Shown here in pieces: positions 18,546 to 27,130 of a stretch of 35,360 bases of DNA. The notes under the pieces were generated by a model, which was given only the letters and a program-made list of their open reading frames with translations, was not told the origin of the DNA and made no database searches. This DNA comes from an uncultured Granulosicoccaceae bacterium (GTDB lineage: Bacteria; Pseudomonadota; Gammaproteobacteria; Granulosicoccales; Granulosicoccaceae). Both the position numbers and the translations under genes were made by a program. Each line of letters starts with the position of its first letter. The stretch's first letter is position 1. The stretch covers positions 1 through 35,360 of the forward strand of contig CAKZUP010000114.1 of the NCBI GenBank assembly GCA_937922945.1, written 5' to 3'.

Positions 18546-19712
18546 CTATGGCTGATGGCGTAACGCGGCTACGGTGCCGTCGGCTGCTTGTAGAACAATG
18601 GTATCGTCAATCGAGCTGAATTGCGGAAATATGGCGCTTTTTGCAACACGGGAGCGGCCGACCAATCGGCCATCGTCGGTACTGAGAATATGCAAATAGC
18701 CTTCAAGATCACCAACCAGTATCAGCTTATCGCTGACAACTTGAGGGGCACTAAGCCGTCGGTGTTTCAACGCCTCTTGTGTCCAAAGCAACTGACCGCC
18801 AAGCTTATCGAACGCGCGGACTTCATCGTTGTCGGTCACGACAAACACAGCTGTTTGCGATAACGCAAGACCCGCTGTGGATGACACAGGTTGAGACCAC
18901 AGAATCTGACCTTTAGCAGGTTCAATTCGCGCCAACCTGCCCTGATAATTGACAGCGTAAATTGCATCATCATCGACTTCCAGACGACCATCTAAATCGG
19001 CCAGTCGTTCAACTTCCGAACGTCCACTGGGTACACTAACGACAGATTCCCAAAGCACATTGCCAGCTTCTGTGCCCAATGCGAGCAAGCGGCCATCTTC
19101 CAGACCAATGAGTGCACCACCATCAACCAACAAGGGCTGACTATAACCATTGATGGTTAACGCAGGTGGCGAATAAGTCACCGACCAACGTTCTTCACCC
19201 GTGGCAGGATCGAGAGACAGCATCCGACCATCGGCACTTCTTACGATGAGTGCACCAAATCCTGCTGATACCGGGGCCAGTACTTCTGAAGACGCCTGTG
19301 CTTCCCACAGTATGGAACCATCGGTGACACTCAATGCGAGTATTAATCCATCACTACCGCTAACATACAGACGGTTATCTGAGCCACCCACACCACTACT
19401 CAGTTCAATATCCAACGACTTCGACCATTTACGCTTACCACTGGCCTGATCAACCGCGATAATTTCACCAGCTCGACTGGCTGCATACACAACGTTGTTG
19501 AGTATTAATGGTTGAAAGCGGCCCTTTTCTGACTTCTCCAGCTTTTTTGACCACAGTTTGTCCATGCGCGCCTCAACGCTAATGGACTCAAGCTCGGTGG
19601 GTGGCACAACCGGCGCGGCAGCACAGGCTGATAACAGCAGTGCTGTACAGATAAGCGCTAACGTCCGCAGGCGTTGGCTACCGTTAACCGTTTGTGTGCT
19701 GCACGAATGCAT
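18546..19712 (-). CDS. bamB: outer-membrane assembly lipoprotein BamB
   Basis: Beta-propeller lipoprotein of the BAM complex, which inserts outer-membrane proteins. I chose the ATG at 19712 (388 residues). It lies one base after the yfgM stop, has GGTGG about 12 bases upstream, and gives a proper signal ending in the lipobox LLSAC. An ATG at 19745 would overlap yfgM without a ribosome-binding site. PQQ-like repeats follow, with recurring patterns such as VYAASRAGEIIAVDQASGKRKW, RLYVSGSDG and DGRMLSLDPATGEERW (the first is shown only by its ends VYAAS and GKRKW in the family). Genes upstream and downstream (yfgM, der) are the conserved neighbours. Confidence 0.95.
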   Translation of the reverse strand: MHSCSTQTVNGSQRLRTLALICTALLLSACAAAPVVPPTELESISVEARMDKLWSKKLEKSEKGRFQPLILNNVVYAASRAGEIIAVDQASGKRKWSKSLDIELSSGVGGSDNRLYVSGSDGLILALSVTDGSILWEAQASSEVLAPVSAGFGALIVRSADGRMLSLDPATGEERWSVTYSPPALTINGYSQPLLVDGGALIGLEDGRLLALGTEAGNVLWESVVSVPSGRSEVERLADLDGRLEVDDDAIYAVNYQGRLARIEPAKGQILWSQPVSSTAGLALSQTAVFVVTDNDEVRAFDKLGGQLLWTQEALKHRRLSAPQVVSDKLILVGDLEGYLHILSTDDGRLVGRSRVAKSAIFPQFSSIDDTIVLQAADGTVAALRHQP

Positions 19713-19713
19713 A

Positions 19714-20349
19714 TCAGCTTTTGCCACCAACGGTTGCCAGTTCATTAAACTTCATTTGCAGCGCGCCTGGGTCTGGTGCGCGTCCCGAATCAATGGCGGC
19801 TTGATACGCGGTTCTAGCCGCAGCATTATCGCCTGCAACAACATGCAAGTCGCCACGCGCTTCTTCAATTAAATGCGTGAACACGTCTGCATAAGAGGAT
19901 GGCAGCACAGCCAGTCCGGCAGCAGCATCGCCTTGGGCAGCCTTAACTCGCGCAAGACGCACTCGAGCAACCATGCTAACTTCATCAAGCTCTGCATTGT
20001 CCACAGCCCATTGCAATTGTTTTGCGGCTTCATCCAGATCACCCGCTTCAACCGCTGCACGTGCCGCCGCCAAACTGGTATAGGCTGAATAGAGTGTGCC
20101 CGCGTGATCATCTTTGGCAGCGCTTGCAAGTTCTGCAATCTTGCTGGAATCGCCACTTTGCAGTGCTTCCATGGTTTGACTGAAGTTATCCGATGCAGCA
20201 ACCGCCTTTTTTTCCTGGCTGCCTTTCCACCACATCCATGCACCCACCAACAGCGCACCGAGTACGATGCCGATTATGACGGCTCGGCCGTTTTCAGCCC
20301 ACCATTCTTTGAGCGCTTCAACTTGCTGTTCTTCGGTTTCGTATTGCAC
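19714..20349 (-). CDS. yfgM: YfgM-type periplasmic TPR protein
   Basis: Inner-membrane protein with a periplasmic TPR domain. In E. coli it is an ancillary SecYEG/PpiD translocon partner. The 211-residue protein has a short cytoplasmic start (TEEQQVEALKEWWAENG), a membrane segment at about 23-41 and helical repeats behind it with alternating Ala-rich helices. The start is GTG at 20349, supported by ACGGAGAC about nine bases upstream. The next gene, bamB, starts one base after its stop. In most relatives hisS lies immediately upstream; here pilF does, after a repeat-rich gap. Confidence 0.93.
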   Translation of the reverse strand: MQYETEEQQVEALKEWWAENGRAVIIGIVLGALLVGAWMWWKGSQEKKAVAASDNFSQTMEALQSGDSSKIAELASAAKDDHAGTLYSAYTSLAAARAAVEAGDLDEAAKQLQWAVDNAELDEVSMVARVRLARVKAAQGDAAAGLAVLPSSYADVFTHLIEEARGDLHVVAGDNAAARTAYQAAIDSGRAPDPGALQMKFNELATVGGKS

Positions 20350-20410
20350 CGCTTTGTCTCCGTAATGCTAGTGTCGATTCGGTTATCAAAGCGAATCGTT
20401 TAAATTTATT

Positions 20411-20522
20411 CGGTTGTTGCGTTAACTGACTACTACGTTAACTGGCCACTGCATGAGTTGGCTAAAAAGTTAGTTGGCTACTGTATCGATTGGCTATTAC
20501 ATTAATGGGCTACTGCAACGGC
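20411..20522 (-). repeat. 16-bp tandem repeat spanning the pilF stop codon
   Basis: Seven units of exactly 16 bp run without a gap from 20411 to 20522, plus-strand consensus TGGCTACTGCATTAAT. The last unit (20507-20522) covers the final codons and TAG stop of pilF, so the array starts inside the coding region and extends downstream. In the pilF direction most units keep TAGCC, so stop codons fall in all frames because 16 is not a multiple of three. The array fills most of the 160-base gap to yfgM. Confidence 0.95.
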
Positions 20523-21280
20523 CTGGACAGGTATTCACCTGCTTCTTGTGAAGCCGGGAATTCATTAAGCAGCCTTGTCGCAAAGGCTTCAGCCTCTGCA
20601 TTTTTTCCGGTATCTCGATTTATGTGAATACCCAGCAACAAACTCTCTGCCGTATCATTGCCATAAGACATGAAGCGCTGAAAATAGGCATCTGCAACAG
20701 TCAATCTATCGCGTTTGTACAACAGTTCTGCCATGTGCAGGTAGGTGTTGGCAAACGTCGGGTTAATTTGCAATGCCTTGCGAAGATAACCTTCCGCTTT
20801 ATCCAGCTTGTCTGCATCCAGCATACAAACCCCGGCATTATCCAAAGAAAATTCAGGCGTCTTATAGAACTTGTTGTCTGCCGCTGTTTGAAACTGCTTT
20901 TCCGCTGCGTCGTAGTCTTTCGTTTGGCATAGAAAAATGCCGTAGGCGTTACGATGACTGGCAACGTTGGGTTCTATCTGAATCGCTTTTTTAAAATGCA
21001 CCTCAGCTTTCTCAGGCTCTTCCACAACGTGTTGCAGTTGCCCGTAAATCAGGTGGGCCAGCGCATTGTTCTTGTCTTGGACCAACGCTTTTTCCAGCTT
21101 GATGCGCGCCTGCTCAAGCTCACCCTTGCGTAAAAAACCAGCCCCGAGCTGCGCGTTGTATTGGGCTGCATCTGTAGAATTTTTTTTAGTTAACCCATTG
21201 TTGCTCACACAGGATTGCGATAACAGGCTAATTAGCATCACGACCGAGAATGTGCCGAGTTGTTTAATGACTTGCTTCAT
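20510..21280 (-). CDS. pilF: type IV pilus biogenesis lipoprotein PilF/PilW (TPR)
   Basis: Outer-membrane pilotin that helps the PilQ secretin assemble. The 256-residue protein has a lipoprotein signal with LLSQSC (cysteine 24). Six or so TPR units follow, for example [31 protein letters not shown] and [14 protein letters not shown]. The position directly after rlmN (stop/start overlap ATGA) is the conserved rlmN-pilF pair. Together with the pilZ fragment it suggests the organism makes type IV pili. The last codons and stop are part of a 16-bp tandem repeat, so the C-terminal few residues may be variable among relatives. Confidence 0.94.
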   Translation of the reverse strand: MKQVIKQLGTFSVVMLISLLSQSCVSNNGLTKKNSTDAAQYNAQLGAGFLRKGELEQARIKLEKALVQDKNNALAHLIYGQLQHVVEEPEKAEVHFKKAIQIEPNVASHRNAYGIFLCQTKDYDAAEKQFQTAADNKFYKTPEFSLDNAGVCMLDADKLDKAEGYLRKALQINPTFANTYLHMAELLYKRDRLTVADAYFQRFMSYGNDTAESLLLGIHINRDTGKNAEAEAFATRLLNEFPASQEAGEYLSRPLQ

Positions 21281-22386
21281 TGGAACTGTTCTCCAAAGCG
21301 CGGTTCGCTAAAACGAATATAACGTTTACTACGGTCAGTTATATCTCCTGCCAATTGGCCACAGGCTGCGTCGATGTCATCACCGCGTGTGGTTCTGGTC
21401 AGTGTCAAGATCCCACCGTCGGTTAAGAGTTTAGTAAATCTGGCAACCGCTGCATTACTGGATCGTGTATACCCCGAGGTTGGAAACGGATTAAACGGGA
21501 TGAGGTTGACCTTTCCAGGAAAGTCTCGCAATAAACTGACCAATTGTCGGGCATGTTCGGGTTGATCGTTCACACCTGCCAACATGACATATTCAAACAA
21601 CACACGTTTTTTACGCTCGCCCTGCACGTAGCGCCAGCAAGCGCCCATAAGCTGCTCAATCGGGTATTTTTTATTAACGGGCACCAACTCATCGCGCAGG
21701 GCATTATTGGGTGCGTGCAAAGACACGGCAAGCGAGACATCGATATCGGCGGTTAACCTGTCCATTGCCGGTACCACACCCGAGGTACTGACGGTAACCC
21801 GGCGTTTGCTCAAACCATACGCCCGATCATCGAGCATGAGCCGCAAGGCTGGTACGAGTTTGTTGTAATTGAGCAGCGGCTCGCCCATGCCCATCATGAC
21901 GATGTTGGTGATGCGCTGATCTTGCGTTTCGGGATTCAGCTTTAGAAGGTTTTCTGCCAGCCAGAGCTGACCGATAATTTCAGCCACCGATAAGTTGCGG
22001 TTGAAGCCTTGCCGACCTGTTGCACAGAACGAACAATCGAGTGCGCAACCCACTTGAGACGAAATACACAAGGTGCCGCGATTCGCTTCAGGAATGTAAA
22101 CCGTTTCGATGCTGTTGCCATCGTGCAATTCGAACAACCACTTACACGTGCCATCGCTTGACAGCATTTCCTGTTGAACCTTCGGTAAAGTCGTGCAAGC
22201 ATCCTTGCTTAGCTGTTCGCGCAACACCTTGGAGACGTTGCTCATTTGCTCAAAGTCACGCGTGTTTTGCTGGTATAGCCACTGCATAACCTGTTTGGCA
22301 CGATATGGCTTTTCACCACGCGCAACAAAGTAATCACGCAAACCGTCGTGATCAAAGTCGAACATATTGACTTTTGTTGTTGTCAT
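21277..22386 (-). CDS. rlmN: 23S rRNA (adenine-2503-C2) / tRNA (A37-C2) methyltransferase
   Basis: Radical SAM enzyme that methylates C2 of A2503 in 23S rRNA and A37 of some tRNAs. The cluster-binding motif is CALDCSFC (CxxxCxxC) in [35 protein letters not shown] and SLHAPNN follow. The conserved second catalytic cysteine lies near the C-terminus in [10 protein letters not shown] chose the ATG at 22386 (369 residues); an in-frame TTG four codons upstream is possible. It overlaps pilF by four bases and follows ndk, the standard ndk-rlmN-pilF order. Confidence 0.96.
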   Translation of the reverse strand: MTTTKVNMFDFDHDGLRDYFVARGEKPYRAKQVMQWLYQQNTRDFEQMSNVSKVLREQLSKDACTTLPKVQQEMLSSDGTCKWLFELHDGNSIETVYIPEANRGTLCISSQVGCALDCSFCATGRQGFNRNLSVAEIIGQLWLAENLLKLNPETQDQRITNIVMMGMGEPLLNYNKLVPALRLMLDDRAYGLSKRRVTVSTSGVVPAMDRLTADIDVSLAVSLHAPNNALRDELVPVNKKYPIEQLMGACWRYVQGERKKRVLFEYVMLAGVNDQPEHARQLVSLLRDFPGKVNLIPFNPFPTSGYTRSSNAAVARFTKLLTDGGILTLTRTTRGDDIDAACGQLAGDITDRSKRYIRFSEPRFGEQFQ

Positions 22387-22416
22387 GGGCGTTGCCAACG
22401 AATGAACGTGAAAAAC

Positions 22417-22848
22417 CTAGCGAGTGCGCTCGCAAATGCCATCGGCACCAAAGAAGAATTTAATTTCTTCTGCAGCCGTTTCAGGCGCATCTGAACCGTG
22501 GCATGCGTTTTCGTCGATAGAAGTTGCAAAACGCTTCCGCACAGTACCTTCTGCGGCTTCTGCCGGGTTGGTTGCACCCATAACTTCGCGATGCTTTGCA
22601 ATGGCGTTTTCACCTTGCAGTGCCTGCACCATAACCGGACCCGACGTCATGAATGCCACCAGATCATTGTAGAACGGACGCTCTTTGTGTACCGCATAAA
22701 AATCGCCAGCTTGCTCTTTTGTCAGGTGCAGCATTTTGGCCGCAACAATTTGCAGGCCTGCGGCTTCAAACATGGCGTAGATTTCGCCAATCGCGTTCTT
22801 GCTTACAGCGTCTGGTTTGATGATAGAAAGTGTATTTTCGACGGCCAT
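22417..22848 (-). CDS. ndk: nucleoside diphosphate kinase
   Basis: Balances (d)NTP pools by moving the gamma-phosphate through a phospho-histidine. The 143-residue protein begins with the typical [12 protein letters not shown] and has the active-site H117 in NACHGSD. The length and sequence are standard for proteobacterial Ndk. A TTTGGAG site precedes the ATG at 22848. The 70-base gap upstream has a TACAAT -10-like element enclosed by a 7-bp inverted repeat. It heads the ndk-rlmN-pilF run. Confidence 0.98.
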   Translation of the reverse strand: MAVENTLSIIKPDAVSKNAIGEIYAMFEAAGLQIVAAKMLHLTKEQAGDFYAVHKERPFYNDLVAFMTSGPVMVQALQGENAIAKHREVMGATNPAEAAEGTVRKRFATSIDENACHGSDAPETAAEEIKFFFGADGICERTR

Positions 22849-22881
22849 TCTGGCAACTCCAAAGGTCAGTTAAAGATAACC

Positions 22882-22915
22882 GCCCATTGTAGCCTGTTTC
22901 GCCCGTCTAATGGGC
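22882..22915. promoter_or_regulatory. inverted repeat around a -10-like element upstream of ndk
   Basis: GCCCATT (22882-22888) and AATGGGC (22909-22915) are perfect 7-bp arms 20 bases apart. On the minus strand TACAAT (22891-22886) overlaps one arm and would serve as the ndk -10; the other arm covers the -35 position, which is poor. The element also follows the upstream gene's stop by 3 bases. Operator and 3' hairpin are both possible. Confidence 0.4.
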
Positions 22916-22918
22916 TTC

Positions 22919-23497
22919 TCAGGCGTCTGGAGACAGTTTAACTGTCTGAATCGTCAACGGTAAGTGCGACGATGTGTCGAACTCAGCACCGGCTTCCGCC
23001 CCAGCCTTCGCAATGTCCTTTGCGGTCTTGTATTTGTCATACACGGCGTGCATAGCACCCAGCGCATAGCAGGCGCCTGAACCGACAGCCCAGTAGCTTG
23101 TGTATTCATAGACCTCACGCAGCGAATAGAGCGCGAAAATGCCGTTTTTGTTTATGAAAACCGCGTCAATCTGGCTGGTCTCGTACGGATCATCCTCGGC
23201 ATCCTTGGAATTGAGGAAGTAGCGCTCTTTCAATACAGGATGGAGCCGAATCAGCGTATCGAACGCGTTGTCGCGGGTGGAGAAATCGGCCTTGACCTCT
23301 TTATCGTTGAACGCGCGCTCCGCCACCAGGGTATGCGCAGCACTGCCTACAATACCCATGTGGGTTTTGCCAAACGTCTGAATTTTATTGGGATGGCGAT
23401 CGAGCTGCGGGCCAAGCCGTATGTCACCAAAGGTGGTTAGCGTATCCGCAGCAATGCAGGCCATATTGCCCTTTCGGGCGACGACAATCGTAGACAA
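22919..23497 (-). CDS. HslV/proteasome-like Ntn hydrolase, TTG start
   Basis: I recognise a proteasome-beta/HslV type Ntn hydrolase. With a TTG start at 23497 the protein begins MSTIVVARKG, matching HslV MTTIV. Removal of Met would expose Ser1 as the nucleophile instead of Thr1. Mature D17 (AADTLTT), a lysine near 37 (HPNKIQ), and GSG at 139-141 in WAVGSGACYALGA fit the family. So does the C-terminal TAKDIAKAGAEAGAEFD helix. The 192-residue length is similar to HslV. No hslU is adjacent, so it is probably not the HslUV protease. An in-frame start further upstream (23563) would hide the nucleophile. Substrate unknown. Confidence 0.75.
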   Translation of the reverse strand: MSTIVVARKGNMACIAADTLTTFGDIRLGPQLDRHPNKIQTFGKTHMGIVGSAAHTLVAERAFNDKEVKADFSTRDNAFDTLIRLHPVLKERYFLNSKDAEDDPYETSQIDAVFINKNGIFALYSLREVYEYTSYWAVGSGACYALGAMHAVYDKYKTAKDIAKAGAEAGAEFDTSSHLPLTIQTVKLSPDA

Positions 23498-23611
23498 GGA
23501 AGGTGTTTTCCGTGTTGTTGAGTGAGCGCATAGTCTGCCACGAGATGGGGCCTCGCGCTGCAAACTGGTCCAGCTTCAGCGCCTCAGGAGTCGTGAACAG
23601 TTCAGATTAAT

Positions 23612-23659
23612 CGGTATCTCCATGAAGATCTCACGCGGTATCTCAGTCAGCATCTTTGA
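23612..23659 (-). repeat. 24-bp degenerate duplication across the nrdR stop
   Basis: Units 23612-23635 and 23636-23659 begin with the same CGGTATCTC and agree at about 15 of 24 positions. The second unit covers the last codons and TGA of nrdR; the first lies beyond it. It looks like another duplication of a gene's 3' end, but with only two copies it could be chance. Confidence 0.5.
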
Positions 23660-24146
23660 GTAATGAGAGCTGATTCGCCGCCGCCTGCGCATCGGGGGCC
23701 GCCTCCAGTGTCTCGATTGCTTCACGAAACGCCGCCACATCTTCAAATGCCCGATAAACCGAGGCGAAACGGATATAGGCAACTTTATCAAGTGCTTGTA
23801 GCTCCTCCATCACCCAGCCTCCAATCTGCTGAGCGTCGATTTCCCGCTCTCCAGCCACCAGACACCGATGTCTGACCCGAGCGACAGCCTCATCGATGGC
23901 CTCCACGCTAACCGGGCGTTTTTCAAGTGCTTTCTGGAAGCCTGCCTGCAGCTTCTGGTCGGAAAAAGGCTCGCGATTGCCCCGGCTTTTCACAATACGG
24001 GGCAAGTTTAATTCTGCTGATTCGTAGGTGGTGAAGCGCTCCTCACATTCCGTGCACTCACGACGGCGGCGCACCTGGTCGCTGTCGCCAACCAGTCGGG
24101 AATCGACCACTTTTGTATCAATCGCACCGCAAAACGGGCAACGCAT
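23643..24146 (-). CDS. nrdR: transcriptional repressor NrdR
   Basis: ATP/dATP-sensing repressor of ribonucleotide reductase genes. The 167-residue protein has the N-terminal zinc ribbon (C3, C6, C31, C34; MRCPFCG and CTECEERF) and an ATP-cone domain from about 49 ([14 protein letters not shown]) to 139 (VYRAFEDV). The length is slightly above the E. coli 149, with an Ala-rich tail. The start ATG at 24146 has no strong ribosome-binding site. It faces away from mdh across 236 bases. ribD or glyA, common neighbours, are not here; the Ntn hydrolase follows instead. Confidence 0.97.
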   Translation of the reverse strand: MRCPFCGAIDTKVVDSRLVGDSDQVRRRRECTECEERFTTYESAELNLPRIVKSRGNREPFSDQKLQAGFQKALEKRPVSVEAIDEAVARVRHRCLVAGEREIDAQQIGGWVMEELQALDKVAYIRFASVYRAFEDVAAFREAIETLEAAPDAQAAANQLSLLKDAD

Positions 24147-24283
24147 TCTGTTTCTCCTGCCCGTGAAATGGATCGGGTCTTACGACGTCAGGAAAGCCGT
24201 CAGGTGCGGGAGATTACCACAAGGCCTGTGTTATTATTCCGCCAGCGCTGACTGACACCCATTTTGGCAGATTATCGCTCCGT

Positions 24284-24308
24284 AAACACGGTTTGAAAAA
24301 ACACGGTT
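24284..24308. repeat. direct repeat upstream of mdh
   Basis: AAACACGGTT occurs at 24284-24293 and again at 24299-24308, a 15-base period, in the divergent region between nrdR and mdh. The remaining part of the region holds no clear promoter for either gene. The pair could be operator half-sites or a small tandem duplication. Confidence 0.5.
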
Positions 24309-24382
24309 AGAGCCGAAGCAACTTGACGTAAATCATAAGTTGGCACCAACACCTATCTCACGAGCACGAGGAACTATCGCGA

Positions 24383-25363
24383 ATGACACAGCCCAAGCGC
24401 ATTGCCGTTACAGGCGCAGCCGGACAAATCTGTTACTCCATGCTGTTTCGTATTGCCGCAGGCGAAATATACGGACCAGATCAACCTGTCAGTTTGCATT
24501 TACTGGAAATTACACCCGCGTTGGGATTGCTCGAAGCGGTGAAAATGGAACTGGACGATTGTGCTTTCCCGCTGCTGAACGACGTGGTCTGCACAGACGA
24601 TGCGAAAGTGGCCCTGAATAAAGTCGATGCAGCACTGTTTGTTGGTGCCAAGCCGCGTGGCCCTGGTATGGAACGAAGCGATCTTATTTCAGACAATGGC
24701 AAAATCTTCAGCTCATTGGGCAAAGTGCTAAATGAAGTGGGTAACCCGGAATGTAAGGTGTGTGTTGTTGGTAATCCGGCTAACACGAACGCGTACATCC
24801 TTAAAGCCAACGCACCTAACATTAACCCACGCAACATCACCGCACTGACGCGCCTTGATCACAATCGCGCACTATCACAATTGGCGGCCAAAGCCGGCGC
24901 ACGTATCAGTGATATTCAGCAAATGGTTATCTGGGGCAATCACTCAACCACGCAAGTGCCAGATATTTCCTATGCAACCATTAACGGCAAAGCCGCCAGC
25001 GATATGGTTGAGCAAAAATGGGCTCGTGAAGAATTTATTCCAACCGTTGCCAAACGTGGCGCTGCTGTTATCGATGCCCGCGGAAGCTCAAGTGCCGCGT
25101 CGGCCGCCAATGGTGTTATCGATCACATGGCATCATGGGTACAAGGCACACCTGAGGGTGATTGGGTCAGCATGGCGGTACCAAGCGATGGCAGCTACGG
25201 CATCGATGAAGGTTTAATTTACTCTGTACCGGTGCAGTGCAAAGATGGTGATTACACCGTTATAAGCGATTTGGATGTCAGCGATTTCATCAAAGAAAAA
25301 ATGCTGGCAAGTCAGCAGGAATTGCGCGAAGAACGCGACACGGTCGCAGCGCTACTGTCGTAA
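24383..25363 (+). CDS. mdh: malate dehydrogenase (NAD-dependent, cytosolic-type subgroup)
   Basis: Oxidises malate to oxaloacetate in the TCA cycle. The 326-residue protein has the nucleotide fold GAAGQI (11-16) and LLEITPA at 40-46, which resembles the Thermus/Burkholderia-type enzyme rather than E. coli Mdh. Substrate arginines R92 and R98 lie in [19 protein letters not shown] (156-163) and the catalytic H187 in WGNHSTTQ follow. CGAGGAAC precedes the ATG. It stands alone on the plus strand and converges on msrQ, with a shared hairpin terminator between them. Confidence 0.97.
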   Translation: MTQPKRIAVTGAAGQICYSMLFRIAAGEIYGPDQPVSLHLLEITPALGLLEAVKMELDDCAFPLLNDVVCTDDAKVALNKVDAALFVGAKPRGPGMERSDLISDNGKIFSSLGKVLNEVGNPECKVCVVGNPANTNAYILKANAPNINPRNITALTRLDHNRALSQLAAKAGARISDIQQMVIWGNHSTTQVPDISYATINGKAASDMVEQKWAREEFIPTVAKRGAAVIDARGSSSAASAANGVIDHMASWVQGTPEGDWVSMAVPSDGSYGIDEGLIYSVPVQCKDGDYTVISDLDVSDFIKEKMLASQQELREERDTVAALLS

Positions 25364-25378
25364 GTTGTTTGCGAATAA

Positions 25379-25435
25379 ACCGTTAAGTTAAACGGTATAA
25401 AAACGTGGCTCCACAGAGGTAACAGGAGCCACGTT
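25379..25435. terminator. convergent mdh/msrQ terminator region
   Basis: AACGTGGCTCC (25402-25412) and GGAGCCACGTT (25425-25435) form an 11-bp perfect stem around a 12-base loop. On the minus strand it is followed by GTTTTTATA, which makes it a good rho-independent terminator for msrQ. A second hairpin, ACCGTT-AAGTTA-AACGGT (25379-25396), lies on the mdh side. For mdh the T-tract is poor, but the stem may still stop transcription. Confidence 0.75.
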
Positions 25436-25442
25436 ATAACGG

Positions 25443-26027
25443 TTAGGTAAGTAGCTTTTTCACTCGAAAAAGCATCAATAGCAGTAACACCGCCAAGTAC
25501 ACAAACGGCTCCAGCTGATCGCCTTTACTGAGCCAGACAAAATGCAATACCGCTGCGGTGGTTGCGATATAAACCAGACGATGCAGCGGTTGCCAACGCT
25601 TGCCCAACCGTTTCATCATGCCTTTGGTTGATGTTATCGCCAACGGCACCATCAGCAAGAAAGCCACCGTTCCCGCCGTTATGTAAGGCCGTTCGAATAC
25701 ATCGGCAACAATGGCAGCAACGTCGAGTTGTTGGTCTAGCAGCAAGTATGTGAGTAAGTGCAGCGCGACATAAAAGAACGCAAACAGGCCGACCATACGT
25801 CGTAGCCGAATAGGCCACGGTTTTTTTAACACCATGCGTAACGGGGTCATACACAGGCTTAGCAGCAAGATGCGCAGCGCCCACTCGCCCGTGAAGCGTG
25901 TTATGGCCTCTATTGGGTTTCTGCTTAAGCTATCCGTGAGAACAGCATAGACCAACCAGATAAACGGCAAACTCAAAGCCAGAAAAACTGTAGGCTTTAA
26001 AAACGAGCCCAGCCTCTTCTGGTTCAT
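25443..26027 (-). CDS. msrQ: MsrQ heme-binding membrane subunit of the MsrPQ system
   Basis: Quinone-linked heme membrane protein that passes electrons to MsrP for repair of oxidised methionines in the periplasm. Multiple membrane spans are visible, for example FLALSLPFIWLVYAV, LFAFFYVALHLLTYLLL, and TAATAVLHFVW near WQPLHRLVYIA. The conserved histidines lie in ALHLLTY, PLHRLVY and VLHFVWL. I chose the ATG at 26027 (194 residues) because MNQKRLG aligns with the E. coli start and TTAAGG lies 12 bases upstream. An in-frame ATG at 26081 adds 18 polar residues without a ribosome-binding site. It follows msrP in the same direction. Confidence 0.92.
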   Translation of the reverse strand: MNQKRLGSFLKPTVFLALSLPFIWLVYAVLTDSLSRNPIEAITRFTGEWALRILLLSLCMTPLRMVLKKPWPIRLRRMVGLFAFFYVALHLLTYLLLDQQLDVAAIVADVFERPYITAGTVAFLLMVPLAITSTKGMMKRLGKRWQPLHRLVYIATTAAVLHFVWLSKGDQLEPFVYLAVLLLLMLFRVKKLLT

Positions 26028-26161
26028 GCCAGCGACCTTAACCGGTTGCGTTGTGGTGTGTTGTTCGATGCTAATAGCCATATCAACAATAGAGTGCTGA
26101 ACACAAGCTCAGGTTCCATGCCAATTTGGTCATAATTTAGAACTCTTCCGCTAAATCACCA

Positions 26162-27130
26162 CTAGAAGAACTTGGTTAAATCCATATCTGCATACAGCTC
26201 CGCAACTTCCTCGCCATAGCCGTTCATGAACTGGGAATCGATTTTCTTTGCAAATAACGCAGCCAATCCAGAAATATCACCAGCCAATCGCCGTTCTTTG
26301 GCCTGGCTCCAACGTGGATGGCTAACATCGGGATTAACGTTACTGTAAAAGCCATACTCGTGAGGTGCCGACATGTTCCAGCTGGTAGCGGGCTGTTTTT
26401 CGGTAAAAGTAATTCGAACAATAGACTTAATGCTTTTGTAACCGTATTTCCAAGGTACAACCAAGCGCATGGGCGCACCGTTCTGATTAGGAATGACATT
26501 GCCGTACATACCCACTGCCATAAGCGTTAATGGGTGCATGGCTTCATCCAGACGCAAGCCTTCACGGTACGGCCAGTCGAGTACTCTACTACTCATTCCA
26601 GGCAGGTTATCGTCATTGATGGTTTCGAACGCCACGTATTTTGCATTGCCATTCGGCTGAAAACGTTTGAGTAAGTCAGCCAGTGGAAAGCCGTTCCATG
26701 GAATAACCATGGACCATGCTTCAACGCAACGCAAACGATAGATTCGTTCTTCTATGGCGTGAGGTTTAAGAATATCTTCAAACGTAAATTTTCCCGGTGC
26801 ATTGCACTCGCCATCGACGACGACGCTCCACGGCTCAGTGACCAGCTTATCGGCGTGTTTTACCGGGTCGCCTTTATCGGTGCCGAGCTCGTAAAAATTG
26901 TTATAGGTCGTGGCTGTCTCTTCGTTGGTCAGCGCATCGGTTGCGTTGGAGTCCCATTTTTTTATAGGCCCAGGCAGCTCTTTGGCGTATGCCTGAGAGC
27001 CGATAAAACCGGTCATGCCTGCCGCCATGGAGGCCTGAATGATGGTTCGACGTTGCCGGAATAGCTGTTCGTCGGTAATTTCGCTGCTTTTTATACCCGC
27101 CACGCGCATCCAATCTTTCATTTTTTTCAT
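26162..27130 (-). CDS. msrP: MsrP, periplasmic methionine sulfoxide reductase (molybdenum cofactor)
   Basis: Repairs methionine sulfoxides in periplasmic proteins, receiving electrons from MsrQ. The Tat signal has the twin arginine RQRRTIIQASMAAG (R27, R28) before a hydrophobic stretch, ending near SQAYA. The sulfite-oxidase-type molybdopterin domain has the Mo-ligating C135 in YRLRCVEAWSMVIPW, then GAPMRLVVPWKYGYKSIK. The length of 322 residues and C-terminal MNGYGEEVAELYADM are typical. The start at 27130 is an ATG; a second ATG three codons later is possible. It is cotranscribed with msrQ, which follows after a gap of about 130 bases. Confidence 0.96.
   Translation of the reverse strand: MKKMKDWMRVAGIKSSEITDEQLFRQRRTIIQASMAAGMTGFIGSQAYAKELPGPIKKWDSNATDALTNEETATTYNNFYELGTDKGDPVKHADKLVTEPWSVVVDGECNAPGKFTFEDILKPHAIEERIYRLRCVEAWSMVIPWNGFPLADLLKRFQPNGNAKYVAFETINDDNLPGMSSRVLDWPYREGLRLDEAMHPLTLMAVGMYGNVIPNQNGAPMRLVVPWKYGYKSIKSIVRITFTEKQPATSWNMSAPHEYGFYSNVNPDVSHPRWSQAKERRLAGDISGLAALFAKKIDSQFMNGYGEEVAELYADMDLTKFF

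Noticed and set aside
20411..20522. CRISPR array
   Set aside because: Units abut without spacers, are only 16 bp and degenerate, and no cas gene is present; it is a tandem repeat.
22919..23497. hslV of the HslUV protease
   Set aside because: Sequence is clearly divergent from HslV, the nucleophile would be Ser, and hslU is not adjacent; kept as an HslV-like Ntn hydrolase without a symbol.
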